Positions 43,839-55,321 of a DNA stretch of 64,000 nucleotides are shown here, piece by piece. The DNA is from Pachyseris speciosa. Lineage: Eukaryota > Cnidaria > Anthozoa > Scleractinia > Pachyseridae. The position numbers and the translations under genes were made by a program. The stretch is taken from NCBI GenBank assembly GCA_016490735.1, contig JAEMWC010000077.1, positions 245,001-309,000 on the forward strand, written 5' to 3'. The notes beneath the pieces are model-generated. The model saw only the letters and a list, made by a program, of their open reading frames with translations, was not told where the DNA came from and did no database searches. The number at the start of each line of letters is the position of its first letter. Position 1 is the stretch's first letter.

Positions 43839-44114
43839 AGGGAATAATTCACTTCCTTAATCCTGAGAGTGCTGTGGTTGAAACGAACCATTCTTATTGT
43901 CAAATGCTCAGTTATGTAAACTTTATCACTCCGTAAACTGATAAAAACTCCCAAATTTCATTGAACATATGACCGTTCATTTTGTTGCAAAAACAAAAAT
44001 GCTGGCTTCGAACACCCTATAATAACAACAAAAAATACGCAACTTTGCATTAAAGCTTTCGGACAAAACAGTATTTTGAAGCTAAAAGTCTACGTTGGCA
44101 GCAAACTTCGACTA

Positions 44115-45020
44115 CACTTCTTTAACCCCTTCAATGCCAACTTTTTGCACGTCTTTTTTTTGCATTTTCCTGAGGGTAGGAGGTCAAGACGACCTCGCTA
44201 TTCCACATAAGGGGTTACCATGGAGATTTCGCTGGTCCACAACACCGAAGGTTCTATCTTTCATGTCACGTTTGTCACGCCAGCTGTCGCTCGCTTTATG
44301 CGATCAACTGCAGTTGACAGTTCGGTAGGTATTTGATTTATAAGTGTGTTTTTCGAGCCACTTTCCACCTCACAAACCACCTACCTGGCATCATAAAGCT
44401 GGGTTGGTGGGTAGAGGCAATGCTCTTGATGAAAACAGATGTGAGAAGCAATTTCACACGAAGTGGGCCGCCGGAATTGTTCGATAGAGTTATCGCCATT
44501 CGCGAAGTGAAGTTGTGTTCCTAGCCGTTCTGTGAGTGGATTCTGAGACCTCGCATGGCAATTTCGGGGAGTTTTGACTTGGGTGCAACATTTTGCCAGC
44601 AGAACTGAGTGGCTCGACACAATTCTAAAAATTATCTGAAATAAAAATTGGTAGAGTCGAGTCTTACGCGCCAGTTATCCAAGAACTTCCCAGAATTCCT
44701 GTGGGTCACAAAAGCAAAAATTACAGACCAGTGAGTGCAAGTAAAATCAAAAGCGTTATCCGCATTGCGCTAAACGAGTGAGCAGGTAAATGGGGAACAG
44801 ATTTCAAGAAGTGGAGTCAAAGTTTGCTGCCAACGTAGAATTTTAGCTTCAAAAGATATTTTTGTCCGAAAAACTTCAAGGCAAAGTTGTTTATTTTTGG
44901 TGTTGTCAAAGGGCATTCAAAGACAACATTTTTGGTTTTGCAACAAAATAAACGGTCATACGTGATGAAAATTAGGAGTTTTAGTCAGTTTATGGAGTGT
45001 TGGAGTCTAAATAACAACCC
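44115..45020. repeat. Inverted local duplication, arm B only
   Basis: This 0.9-kb stretch is the reverse complement of neighbouring sequence. Its right part (44812-45005) mirrors 43915-44112. Its left part (44150-44420) mirrors 45500-45710: both contain, in opposite orientation, CCCAGCTTTATGATGCC and GAAATCTTTGTGGTAACC. Arm A has only the single forward copy. Confidence 0.75.
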
Positions 45021-45887
45021 ATAGCAAGGGATTTTGGAAAGTTGTAGGTTTTCAAAGAAATAAAGGTGTTTGCGACGTACTGAGTACGTCCATAAGGCAC
45101 TTAAGGGCTTAAATCTGTTCCAAATTTTCCTACTTATTTCTTAAGCGCAAGTATTTCACTTGCGCTCACTGGTCTGTAAATTTCGCCTTTGGGACCCGAA
45201 GGAATTCTGGGTAATTCTTGTATTCTTGAACGGGAGCATGGAAGTCTGCCAGTTTCCATTTCAGATATCCTTTTAGAAGTGTAGAGCCACCCAGTCCTAC
45301 TGACGACATATTACACTGACTGCAATAATTACTATACAAGCAAGTCAAAACCCTCCAAAATTACCATGTAAGGTCCCGGAATCCATTCTCCCGGAATCCA
45401 TTCAGGGAACGGCCAGAAAGACGACCACCATAACTCGTTCAAACACTTTTGGCAACCCAGTTGTCGCGAAATCGTTTTTTACCTCTATTGTCTTTCAGAG
45501 GATTGCCTCTACTAACCCAGCAACCCAGCTTTATGATGCCCGGAAGCTTCTGAGGAGGCAAATGGCTCGCAAAAAACACACTTATAAATCAAATGCTTAC
45601 TGAATTCGAGGTCGAGTGCTTGCGTAACAAGCGTAACAAGAAAGATAGAGCCTTCGGTGTTGCCGGAACCAGCGAAATCTTTGTGGTAACCCCTTAGCAA
45701 ACATTATACACAAAAAGTCAGTAGCGCAAGAGTTAATCTCCTCATCGGGGTTTGTTTACCAGGTCAATCCTTTCCCTTCGCAAAGCAACTTCCGCGGTTT
45801 CGAGCAAGTTGGACACAAAATAGACCTTTAGCAGCAAGAGTAACTTGAGCTACTTTGCAAACAAACGTTTCTATATTACGGGTTATG

Positions 45888-46132
45888 AGTTCCTTCAAAG
45901 GGTAGAAGCGAGAAGTGACATGGTTCCGAAGACAGGAGATATTCTTATCCCAGAATACTGAAAACCGACAGAAAATTGCAGAACGAGCGCCACAGTTTGC
46001 GATAGGGACAATTCATTTTCAATTATTTCTTGTTGTCTGTACGACAGTGACATTTGTCCCTTACGAAACAATCGAGAGACGGAGTGGTAAACGAGCGACA
46101 AAGCGGCATCAGACCACCTCTTGGAAGGCCTC
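45888..46132. mobile_element. Foldback/MITE family, copy 3 (GAGGCCTTCC ends)
   Basis: Arm B paralogue of 17638-17881 with the same flanks; both are followed by TATGACGTAGCT. Confidence 0.65.
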
Positions 46133-46565
46133 GCCTATGACGTAGCTATTTCAAGAATTCTCCACTTCCATTGGGAAATTGTTCCTAGGGATGTTATATA
46201 GACACCTAAATAAAGGCTACTGATCCATCAGGAGCGATTACATGACATTGGCGCAGGAAATTGAGTCGGCGAGCAAATCACGAGTAGTTGTTGACAATGT
46301 TTTGGGGATCATCTGTTAAGATAGTGGCGCGAGTTTTGCATACCAATCCGCTAAAGCTGAAGTGATGCAAAACCAGAGTAAACGCCAGAATGATCAATTC
46401 GAAACTCAGCTGAAATACGGGATAATCTGCCCCCCGCCCCCACCCCCACCGTCACAATCTTTTTGGGATTGAAAGAACAATAAATTTATTAGCAAAATTA
46501 ATTAGCTTATAGTAAAAGAAAAACAAATGCTATTTCATTTTATTTCATTTCATTTATCCTTGCCT

Positions 46566-47344
46566 ACCCTGCGAGCAGTTGGTTTCTCCTACGCTTCCCG
46601 GAAGAGAAACTACTGCGAGCAACCGTTTGTTTCTTTGAGTGAGCCGCCGTCCAGCGCCAAAGACGAATAAATTAAATTTGAACTGGTAAAACGAGTTAGT
46701 AAACTTGTTTTGGCGGTTGCGCATGCGTTAAGCTACATAACTGCTGCGACCGAGCGAGCCTGCTGTGTAGTGATAAAAATTGCAAGATATTTTACAGCCT
46801 CGGCGAATTCACCACTCAAAACCATCTCTTTGGGCTCGGAGGGATACTTTAAATACTGACCTAAAAACCAATAGAGAAATACTATCATTTTAGAGCTGCC
46901 GTAAACGGCCAACTTTTTTTCCGCGTTGTTCCACGCTCTTAAAAAATGTCAACTTTGTCGAGACAAATTGTCGCATTTTTTAAAGCGTGAACATGTCAAG
47001 TTTTGACAGCTCCGCCTCAACTGAGGCGGAACTGTAAAAACTTCAATGTTTTCTTCACAATAATTATTACTAAAACACTTATCTTCTCCCTGGTTTTGTT
47101 GGAGTTTTTGGCGATAAATTTGCATTTGCATTAACACGTTTTGGAGAGCCAACCGGAGTTGTAAAAATACTCATGCTTTCAGCCGAGCAAGCGTCAAAAA
47201 TTTTTCCCGCGAAATAAGAGTATGTGATATCAATGCATCACGTGGGGCGAGACGTACTTCGCGCATGCTCGATGGAAAATCAAACGGTCGCTCCCAGTGG
47301 TTTCTCTCTCGGGAAACGTAGGAGAAACCAACTGACCTCAGGGT
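46566..47344. mobile_element. Long-TIR (MULE-like) element, arm B only
   Basis: Terminal inverted repeats of about 65 bases (ACCCTGCGAGCAGTTGGTTT on the left; ACCCTGAGGTCAGTTGGTTT in complement on the right). ATCCTTGCC flanks both sides as a 9-base target duplication, present once in arm A near 20310. The interior has a further GC-rich inverted repeat near 47020 and no convincing transposase. Confidence 0.8.
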
Positions 47345-47953
47345 AATCCTTGCCGAAAATTTTACAGAATCGATCTTAATTTAGGTCGCCTAACTAACAA
47401 TTTATGCCTTGTTCTTGTTTTCGAACGTCTTGGAATTGATTCAAACGTTTCCTTTCAGTATCAGCCCTGAAATAAAGCGGCCTATATCACCAAAAGTGCT
47501 GAAAAATAAGCTTCCGTACTGACCTTACGATTCAGTATTTTTAGTTTTGCATGAAGGTGATAAACAGCCACCGACTTAAATGGAATCGTAATCGTTAATC
47601 ATTTCAGTCTCGAGCATGGTTTAAAAATTTCTGGTCTTCAACGAAGACTACAATCCCTAGCTAGAATATCATTCGAAATATTATTGTACATAATTTGCAA
47701 CTGCTTATAACTTTTAGCTATATTAAGCCTGGCAAGCTATTTTCAAACATTTCAGCGGACGCATTAGTATTCATATCACACCGGCTACATGTCGTTTGAG
47801 ATTTTCAGAATTTCCAAGGGGAAATCAGTATGCGGAGTAAACAAGGTAAACTTTTAAACAACCAAATAAAAGAAAACAACATAAAAGATATGCAATTGGG
47901 CCAGGCTGTTTGTTCATAGAAAATTTTTGAGCGCAGTTTAAAGTATGACAAAT
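47345..47953. other. Non-coding part of duplicated block B1
   Basis: Matches arm A at 20315-20573 and 21774-22100; the 1.2-kb transposon of arm A is absent here (site near 47640). No gene is seen. Confidence 0.6.
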
Positions 47954-48314
47954 AGGCCCTTTGCATGACCATATCACGTGACCTTGTCGATCATAAAAAG
48001 TGGTCGTTGTTGCAAAATAGATGCCAGAAATGGAAAGACCGTGATGAAATTAGTAAGACTGCCAATTTTGAAGCCGCTGACGTTTAGGTGAGAGATTATA
48101 GAGCGGTATGAAAGTGTGAAAAATTTAAAGAAATCGTACGCTGGATGGCAAAGCTTGCCATCCGGCAGCTTTTTTCCATACAAGTCTCAGTAATATTTTT
48201 AAGTATTGATATCACGATAGAATTTCTCACCTCAACGTCAGTGGCTTCAAAATTCGCAGTCTTACTAATTTCAAAATGATTGACAAGGACACGTGGCACG
48301 GTCATGCAAAGAGC
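47954..48314. mobile_element. Hairpin element in the 5' leader of GPCR copy B
   Basis: Arms of about 150 bases: AGGCCCTTTGCATGACCATA on the left and GCTCTTTGCATGACCGTGCC in complement on the right, with AATTAGTAAGACTGC and GTGAGA motifs mirrored inside. Arm A at 22124-22132 is uninterrupted (GACAAATTCCTTTCTGG). It lies within about 270 bases of the start codon. Confidence 0.85.
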
Positions 48315-48584
48315 GTAATCCTTTCTGGGATCGCAGGTAAGGTGCACACCCTTTGGGTGCAGGAGCGAGATATCACTTTTCCAAGTACAGTACACGTGAG
48401 TATCAATTACCAGCTTGATATAAGTACTGATTCATCCTTTACTGGTGCATACTTAGGTCAGCGATGTTGATAGAGCGACTGGTGTCATTGCTTATACAAT
48501 CGAATTGTTAAAGCTTCCTTGAAAGCTGAAACTAAAACCAAACCCCTAGAACCGTCAGTTCCATTTGGCACCTTCATTGTCACC

Positions 48585-49754
48585 ATGGCGGATGACTTGG
48601 CCTCTCGCAGCGTCTTTTTCATTATTGTAGAGGTCAGCTCGATTATAATCTTAAATATTCTGTCTCTGATTGGAAACACCTTGGTTTGTATTTCTGTCTA
48701 CAGGAACACTCGACTTCGCACGACAACAAACTTGTACATCATCGCTTTGGCCGTCAGCGATTTGCTCTCCGCTGTGTTTGTGATGCCAATTAGCGCGAGC
48801 GTACTGATAACCGGTAAATGGGTTTTTAGCGGAGCGGTTTGTCAACTTCACGCCTTCTTCTGTCTGTTCGTAATCTACGTCTCTCCTGTAACCATGGGCT
48901 TAACAGCTGTAAATCGGTATGTAAGGATATGCAAGTCTGATCAGCAGTACAGGAAGCTGTTTTCAGTCAAGACATCACGCGCTCTGTTGGTTTGTGTGTG
49001 GGTACTTGTGGCTTGTTTCGCTCTCATCCCGCGATTGTTGGGCCTCCAAGCCTACGAATTCGTCCCAGGTTACTCGCAATGCTCCATCGCTCACCTCAGT
49101 GAAATCGGCAAGTTGATCATCTACGGCATCGTCCTCACTTTGTTCTTTGTAACACCGTTGACAGCAACTACATTCAGCTACACAAAAGTCGCCAGGATGA
49201 TCCGACAGCACAATGCGACAACGTCTGCTTCCATCGGCGGAGGGCAGAATACCCCTGGGCAAGGAACCCAGGGATGTGGAAGGGGTACCCGCATCAGTTT
49301 TCACGAAATCAAACTTAGCAAGTCTCTTTTTGCAGTTGTTTTCGCCTTCATGATCTGCTGGGTGCCATTTTGGATCATCGTTATTTTGCGACGTTTTCGT
49401 CTCGTGGCAAGGATGCCTAGAAGCGTAGAACTCTTTTGTATGTTTCTATTTTATCTTTCTAACACCATCAACCCGTTCATATACGCCGGGATGAACCCCG
49501 CATTTCGAAGAGAATTCCGTAAAATTCTCAACTGCAAGCCTTTGCGTAAATTGGTGGGATCTAGTGAGGGAAGAGCGAAATCCGTGGCAACGCTGCAAAG
49601 CAGTCAGCGGCGACATTATGAAAACCCGGCCGTTCCTTCCTCAGGAGTCCGTTTCCCTCCCATTGTGAGCAAAAATTGTCAGATAAGACTACAAGAGCTT
49701 GAGATGTCCACAGAAGAAATAGCAGCACCAACAACAACTACAACAACGTTATAG
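48585..49754 (+). CDS. Melatonin-receptor-like class A GPCR, copy B (389 aa)
   Basis: Paralogue of the receptor at 22399, nearly identical across the seven membrane segments and keeping the same landmarks (LAVSDLL, NRY, CWVPFW, NPFIY). The frame is open further upstream to 48519, but that part is not conserved as coding in copy A, so ATGGCGGATGAC at 48585 is taken as the start. Differences cluster in loop 1, helices 4-5 and the C-terminal tail. A 1-base deletion near codon 378 shifts the tail frame, and a hairpin element inserted at 49753 then supplies the last two bases of the stop codon (TTA TAG). The tail therefore ends in a Thr run and Leu instead of copy A's NNVIVFV. The receptor core is unaffected and probably functional. 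Confidence 0.9.
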   Translation: MADDLASRSVFFIIVEVSSIIILNILSLIGNTLVCISVYRNTRLRTTTNLYIIALAVSDLLSAVFVMPISASVLITGKWVFSGAVCQLHAFFCLFVIYVSPVTMGLTAVNRYVRICKSDQQYRKLFSVKTSRALLVCVWVLVACFALIPRLLGLQAYEFVPGYSQCSIAHLSEIGKLIIYGIVLTLFFVTPLTATTFSYTKVARMIRQHNATTSASIGGGQNTPGQGTQGCGRGTRISFHEIKLSKSLFAVVFAFMICWVPFWIIVILRRFRLVARMPRSVELFCMFLFYLSNTINPFIYAGMNPAFRREFRKILNCKPLRKLVGSSEGRAKSVATLQSSQRRHYENPAVPSSGVRFPPIVSKNCQIRLQELEMSTEEIAAPTTTTTTL

Positions 49755-50146
49755 GGTACTAAAGTGATGACGTCACAAAAACTAAATTTGTGAAATTATG
49801 GGATTTGTTCGGATATTCATAAAGAACACGATAGAAAAGAACTACTTGCCAAAAATCAGCATTTTCTTACAGTTTGAGAGTGAGATATTAGCACCGTTAT
49901 GCTCTGCTGACTCCGTACAAATCCATCTAAATTTAACTCATTTCATACCGTTATGAACCGAGTCAAATTTAGAAGGATTTGTATGGAGTCAGCAGAGTAT
50001 AACGGTGCTAATATCTCAGGGCCAATTTGCTTTTTAAATGCTGATTTTTGGCAAGTTGGCATTTTTCATCTCGCTCTTTATGAAATCTCAACAAATCCCA
50101 TAATTTCCAAAATTCTAATATTTGTAACGTCACACTTTAGCACTCT
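49753..50146. mobile_element. Long hairpin element at the GPCR copy B stop codon
   Basis: Arms of about 180 bases: AGGGTACTAAAGTGATGACG on the left and AGAGTGCTAAAGTGTGACGT in complement on the right. GTTAT occurs on both sides (49748-49752, 50147-50151) as a 5-base target duplication, present once in copy A (ACGTTATTGTC). Confidence 0.9.
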
Positions 50147-50261
50147 GTTATCTTTGTTTGAATAGCAATAATTGCTTCATTACGGTATTGCATACTTCAT
50201 TGCATTGCACAAAGTATTGCATTGCATGAAGCATGAAGCATTGGATTGAATATATGGAATT

Positions 50262-50331
50262 TCAACTTCGTTCGCAGGGTCCTCTATATCTCGTTGGACG
50301 GGAAGGAGATGACCCTGGGAACGAGATTGAT
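50262..50331. mobile_element. Short hairpin MITE, arm B copy
   Basis: TTCAACTTCGTTCGCAGGGT pairs with ACCCTGGGAACGAGATTGA. Paralogue of 23682-23752, more diverged. Confidence 0.75.
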
Positions 50332-50378
50332 GGAGTATTGCATGGCATGAAGCATTGTAGTGCATCAAGCATTGGCTT

Positions 50379-50655
50379 AGCCTCCTTCGCAGTCGTTGTT
50401 TGTGTCGGTCCTATTCTCCCTCCCTACCAACATCTGCTGAACCGAGCCGAACATTCCATTCCCAATGCGTCTGAGTATCCAATCAGTAGGGAGAATAGAA
50501 CCGACACAAACAACGGCCGCAAAGGAGGCCACGGGAACTTTAAAACAGACGATGTCATTGGTCAATTCCTGGAATGGAATGTTTGGCTCGGTTCAGCAGA
50601 CGTTGGTGGGGAGAGAGAATAAGAACCGACACAAACAACGGCTGCGAAGGAGACT
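50379..50655. mobile_element. Foldback element with 11-base target duplication, arm B only
   Basis: Inverted arms of about 85 bases (AGCCTCCTTCGCAGTCGTTG on the left; AGTCTCCTTCGCAGCCGTTG in complement on the right). AGCATTGGCTT directly flanks both sides; arm A has one copy (ACATTGGCTT near 23792). Confidence 0.88.
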
Positions 50656-51039
50656 AGCATTGGCTTGACTGCTGTAATGATTAAGTACCTTAGCAAGAAG
50701 CTGTTGACTGGGAGAATGAGTATTCCCCTATGCTTGGTTTTCGGTGATTAAAATATAATTTCAAAAATGCTTCGCTTCTTCGCAAGAATCAATCTTGGTA
50801 ACGAAAATTTTAGACATCCACGTAATTTTCAGTAATTTATGACTTGTGTATCGTTAATTCTGCGTCATAAACACTGTTCTACCTAACCTGATTGACTGAA
50901 CTGTGTTGCAAAATGGAATCTCATTTTTGCCCGTATGAAGAAGCACTCCTTCGTCTCCCAGAATCCGCATGAGAGACTGTATACAATTATGCTGTTTTTT
51001 ATCATGAGTGGCATCTGCGTTGGCTTTTATGTGAGTTCC

Positions 51040-51060
51040 GTAATAATAATAATAATAATA

Positions 51061-51092
<32 letters not shown>

Positions 51093-51093
51093 G
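51040..51093. repeat. (AAT)n/(ATT)n mirror microsatellite
   Basis: AAT units turn into ATT units midway, so the tract is self-complementary. It marks the left end of a 1.5-kb insertion specific to arm B (about 51040-52520). Confidence 0.9.
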
Positions 51094-51690
51094 CTTTGTT
51101 CAGTGTACATTTTTTTTATTAAAACCTAGTAAATTTACAATATATGATTAATTAAATTTAATAAAAACGATGGGCAAGCTAGGAAGCTAAATGAACCAGT
51201 TGGTTTTCTTGTTAGCTCCAGGAACAATTTCAGTTCTAAGTAGCAAGTAAAATAAAAGAAAAGAAAAATAAAATAAAAAGAAATGCAAAGTAGGAAGAAC
51301 TTATTTCCATGAAGTGTGTTGCTTCATCAGTAAAAAGAAAGTTGTAGTGATGTATATTACTAGCGTATTACGAATATTATTAGCGTATTACGAATCTAGA
51401 GACTTGTATAGTAGATTCAGCAGAGGTTTAGCGTTCTCTGTTTTACTACAAATGTTGAGATAAAAAATGTTAATCTTACAATAAGGTTTTGTTTCGCTTG
51501 AATTTTACTGATATGTGTTTTCTATACGCTTCCCCAAGCTAATATGCCATAAGAATTATAAGGATAGATTAAATTTTAATATATTTGTGTAAGTTACTTA
51601 ACTGAGAGGTCATACGTATTCCTTAATTTCGATATTATTGCAGTGTTTCGAGATATACTGGAACAGACAAATGAGATGTGATATTTCCAG
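51094..51690. other. AT-rich arm B insertion, nothing recognised
   Basis: No ORF, terminal repeats or RNA gene seen. Confidence 0.4.
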
Positions 51691-52010
51691 GCCGACCGCT
51701 TAGCTCAGCGGTAGAGCACCGGACTACCGAGCGGGAGGTCGCGGGTTCAAACCCCGGCCGGACCAACACTCAGGGTATTTAAATAATTGAGGAGAAAGTG
51801 CTGCCTTTGTAATGACATCTGCAAATGGTTAAACTTTCTAGTCTTCTCGGATAAGGGCGATAAACCGTAGGCCCCGTCTCACAACTCTTCATAATTGATT
51901 CTGTGGGACGTTAAAGAACCCACGCACTGTTCGAAAAGAGTAGGGGACGTAGTCCCCGGTGTGGTTGTCTACCTCTACTAGAATGTGATTACGGGGGAGC
52001 GATTTGCAGT
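51691..52010 (+). mobile_element. tRNA-derived SINE, arm B only
   Basis: The tRNA-like head 51692-51765 has box A (TTAGCTCAGCGGTAGAGCA) and box B (GGTTCAAACC), an acceptor-like pairing with one mismatch and a terminal CCA. The anticodon stem pairs poorly, so it is not a working tRNA gene. The body carries GATAAACCGTAGGCCCCGTC and GGGACGTTAAAGAACCCACG, like the copy at 13120. Confidence 0.8.
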
Positions 52011-52039
52011 TACGGGCTTACAGTAATTGGCGCAAGCCA

Positions 52040-52515
52040 AGATTCGTCAATCATAACACCTATTTAACAAACGGATCGGCATGCACTATTGAGTTATGGA
52101 TGCACGCGGGGGGTGGCTAAGCACGAAAGAAGCGTAAGAGTGGTTCGAGGCGTAGCCGAGAGCGACTCTAGCTTTTTGAGTGCTTAGCATATCTCCCAAG
52201 TGCATCCATAACTCAATAGTGCACGCTGATACGTTTACCATTTGTTTTAACAACAACATCAAACATCGTAGAGAAAGCAGAATCCCATTTTATTGCACTA
52301 AATTTTCATGTAGTCTTATATGACCAAGAAAAACAAGCACGCGAAACTTCGGTACTGACACTATGACGATTGAAACGATACAAATTTTGTTAAATCTTGT
52401 CAAAAAAAGCGACATTTTAGTTTATAAACATTGGTGCACACGTCAGCTATCATCAGCAACATTCAGCCATGGGCAATAGTAAAAGGTTAATTAACCAATC
52501 ACAGCGCGCGCTTTT
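52040..52515. mobile_element. Hairpin-containing element, arm B only
   Basis: GCACTATTGAGTTATGGATG (52083 on) pairs with CATCCATAACTCAATAGTGC (about 52203). The total pairing spans about 52060-52245. The right part runs to AACCAATCACAGCGCGCGC. No ORF. Confidence 0.65.
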
Positions 52516-52869
52516 TTTTTAGTTATGTTATAAATATATTTTTGCCACGAATGTATATATATTTTTGCCATATATGTATACTTTCTCGAGTCAAATATCT
52601 CACCTCTCAGTGAGAAACGGAAACAAAATGAAAAATTCAATCTACCTTCAGTTCTAATCAATTTATAACTTGGTCAATCATCGTTAATTCCTGAAATCCC
52701 CTTCAACATTAATGCATTTTTTTAAATCAGGAATCTTATGGTCATGAACCATGGCTGGAAACAGCGCGGAGAACGACCGGCATATTTCCTCATTCTCCCT
52801 TTGTTTTGTACTTAAGATGTACAATTAGCCGATGGAAGGGTAATTCTCGATTTCCCTTCACTTCTGTAA

Positions 52870-53160
52870 GATGTTTTATTGTATGACTGGCTCTTTCTGC
52901 GATCAAGATGAATCAACTCTCCTGCTGTGATTGGCTACCCGCGAGGTCAAGATGGAGCCATCTTGACCTCTCGGGATAGCCCGTTCGTCCCGAATTTTAC
53001 CGTCTCTTGATGGCGTCCTTTGAGTCATATAATAAATCCTTTATTGACCAAGCTTGTTCGGTCAAGATGGCGGGATATTGGCCTCGTTCTTTTTTGCGTG
53101 TTTATGGACCGAGACGAAGTCAATAACCCATATAAATTGTCCAATAAAATAATCGAATTG
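52870..53160. mobile_element. Likely MITE with GGTCAAGATGG motifs
   Basis: Absent from arm A at the matching site near 26810-26850. Contains GAGGTCAAGATGGAGCCATCTTGACCTC, an internal palindrome at 52949-52976, and CCAAGCTTGTTCGGTCAAGA. Element ends are uncertain. Confidence 0.45.
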
Positions 53161-53805
53161 AACCTTGAACCTCGCTGCCGTAAATTTGATTGGTTTTTTT
53201 TTTCAAGTGGCACAGATATTTTGTGGAATTATGACTGGGTAGTTGTTTGTGAGTTATGAATGCACGGATAGTATGGATTGGGAAGTCTGTGAAGCAGTAT
53301 CGGCTAGGTTATGCCGTAGGCCGAGTTGGCTAAAGACAGGGGATATCAGCATGATTGAGTAGGATGATTGTATCATTATTTAACACATCGATCACAAAGT
53401 ACAAATTACTGAGTTTGTCAATTTGCAGAAAAAGCTGGGAAAACCGCCATTTTATTCCGCGGCACACGAAATTACGAACATCGTAGGATATCTGTTGACT
53501 GCGCACGACGAATATTGAAAGGGCCGCGCCATGACCATATTTTGATATTGTCACAATGTGTTAGATAGTAAACATGAACCTATGCTAAAATGGATGCTTT
53601 TAAGTTATTCTTTTGTTCGTATTCAAAATAGCCTCACTAACCTCGCTCGGGATCAAGAATTTTTGAGAAATTTTTGCCTCAAAATCGAGGTTATTAAGGC
53701 TAATTTGAATACGAAGAAAATAATAATTTTAAGGCAGGTTTTTTTTGTATATGGTCTACAGTCTTAAAGGTATTGTCAGCTTTTATCGCTCACCGCAAAG
53801 CATAC

Positions 53806-53988
53806 ACCTTTTTTCCAAAATGGCGGCGAATTTATTATTATTTTGTTTGCATGTTTATTAGCCATCTTTGCCTCGTCAACATGTACAAAATACAAAAGAA
53901 TTTTCAAGTGAAAATGAGGCAAAGAGGCCTAATTAACATGCAATCAAAAGAATAATAAATTGGCCACCATTTTGGAATAAGGTGTATA
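53806..53988. mobile_element. Hairpin MITE, arm B only
   Basis: ACACCTTTTTTCCAAAATGG pairs with CCATTTTGGAATAAGGTGT. Arms are about 85 bases. Arm A near 27694 reads GCAAAGCACGAATGGC without it. Confidence 0.85.
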
Positions 53989-55321
53989 GAATGGCCTTCC
54001 GAATGAAGCTAAACGTTTGTCACAGGAGACGCGCACACATTAAACTACTACATTGATACATTGGTGCATTGGTGGGGTATTTAATAAACGTTTTCTCTCT
54101 CACCCCACCCAAGGAAGAGGGGCGGGAGTTCGAGCACGCCGTCCTTAAAAGATTAACTCCCAGGGCGTTGTAAGCAAGGATGTCCAAGTTTCGGCTTAAT
54201 TAAGAATGCAGAAATTCAGTCATTTCTCAGTATTGTTAATCGTCAATGCGACAAATCGAACGTGTTGTAAACTTGCTCTTTTTCTTCTACGTTGATTGTG
54301 TTACATGATAATGAAAGTGGCAAATTAAAGGCTCGAAATGTCTACCCCTGTTGCTCTTCTGATTCAAGCATTTCCAACTCCTTAACATGTTTCTTGTACG
54401 CTTCTATGTCTTCCAATAAGTGGCGCATAATGGGGTTATTGCAGGTCTTTGTCTGTTCTTCTATGCAACGAATATATGCATCGTCTGCATCATCGTCTGC
54501 GTCAGGGTCTTCCTTCTCATGCTCGTACACTTGCATGCTTCCAACCAAACACTTCTTCATGGCATCTCCGGCGAATCTGTGATAGCGATCATTCGCTGCA
54601 GAGTGGATAAATATGTTACTACTTCTTACTTTGAAGATCTCTTATGGTACATCTCCGGCGTATTATTTGAACCTGCTACAATAATACCGTCCCTAGAATC
54701 AAACTGCATTAAGACAATCGACATGTTTTAATACGCCAACGTTGCTATGGTAACAACTGTTGCTTGGAAACCTATGAAAAACTAAACTTAAGTCACGCGT
54801 CGAAAAGATGTTGTATATTCAAGGAAATCCAAGTCCAACTAGAAAGAGTGTTGCGAGCCTCTTTATTAAGAACTTTGTTTGACACACTCATCTTGATGCT
54901 TGAAAAGTGGTGTTTGAATGAACAGGTCGTGTAAATTTTTCAACAAACGTTGGACAAAATCTAACTATTCGCATGTATTTTTGGATATTTTTCAATCACT
55001 TCATTGATTCTTGAAATCTGCATTTTTTTTTCCTATTAATTACATATTTAAGGAGAAATTTACACTTTTACTCACCAATGTCATGGAGCCCTTCTTTCTC
55101 CATAATACCTCCGTAATGAAATAATCGTGAACCCAGCTTCGTCGAAAAGGACGGAAACAGTGGTATATTGAAAAGAATTGTCTGTTTTGAGCCTAGCTAG
55201 TTTTATTATATGTTATTATTATGCTATACTTGGTGATTCTAACTTTTGAGTCTGTGAATGAAATACCAAAGGATGAATATGTGAATGATAATCGCAGTTG
55301 TGAACAATACTTAAACAGTAG

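Noticed and set aside
46949..47152. 67-aa minus-strand ORF with a Gln-rich helix
   Set aside because: It lies inside the long-TIR element, overlaps an inverted repeat and has no start context or homology that I recognise.
48519..48584. 22-residue N-terminal extension of GPCR copy B
   Set aside because: The corresponding sequence before copy A is not in frame (length differences in runs of C), so it is leader, not coding.
51692..51765. A working tRNA gene
   Set aside because: The anticodon stem pairs poorly and a SINE body follows, with a sibling at 13120.
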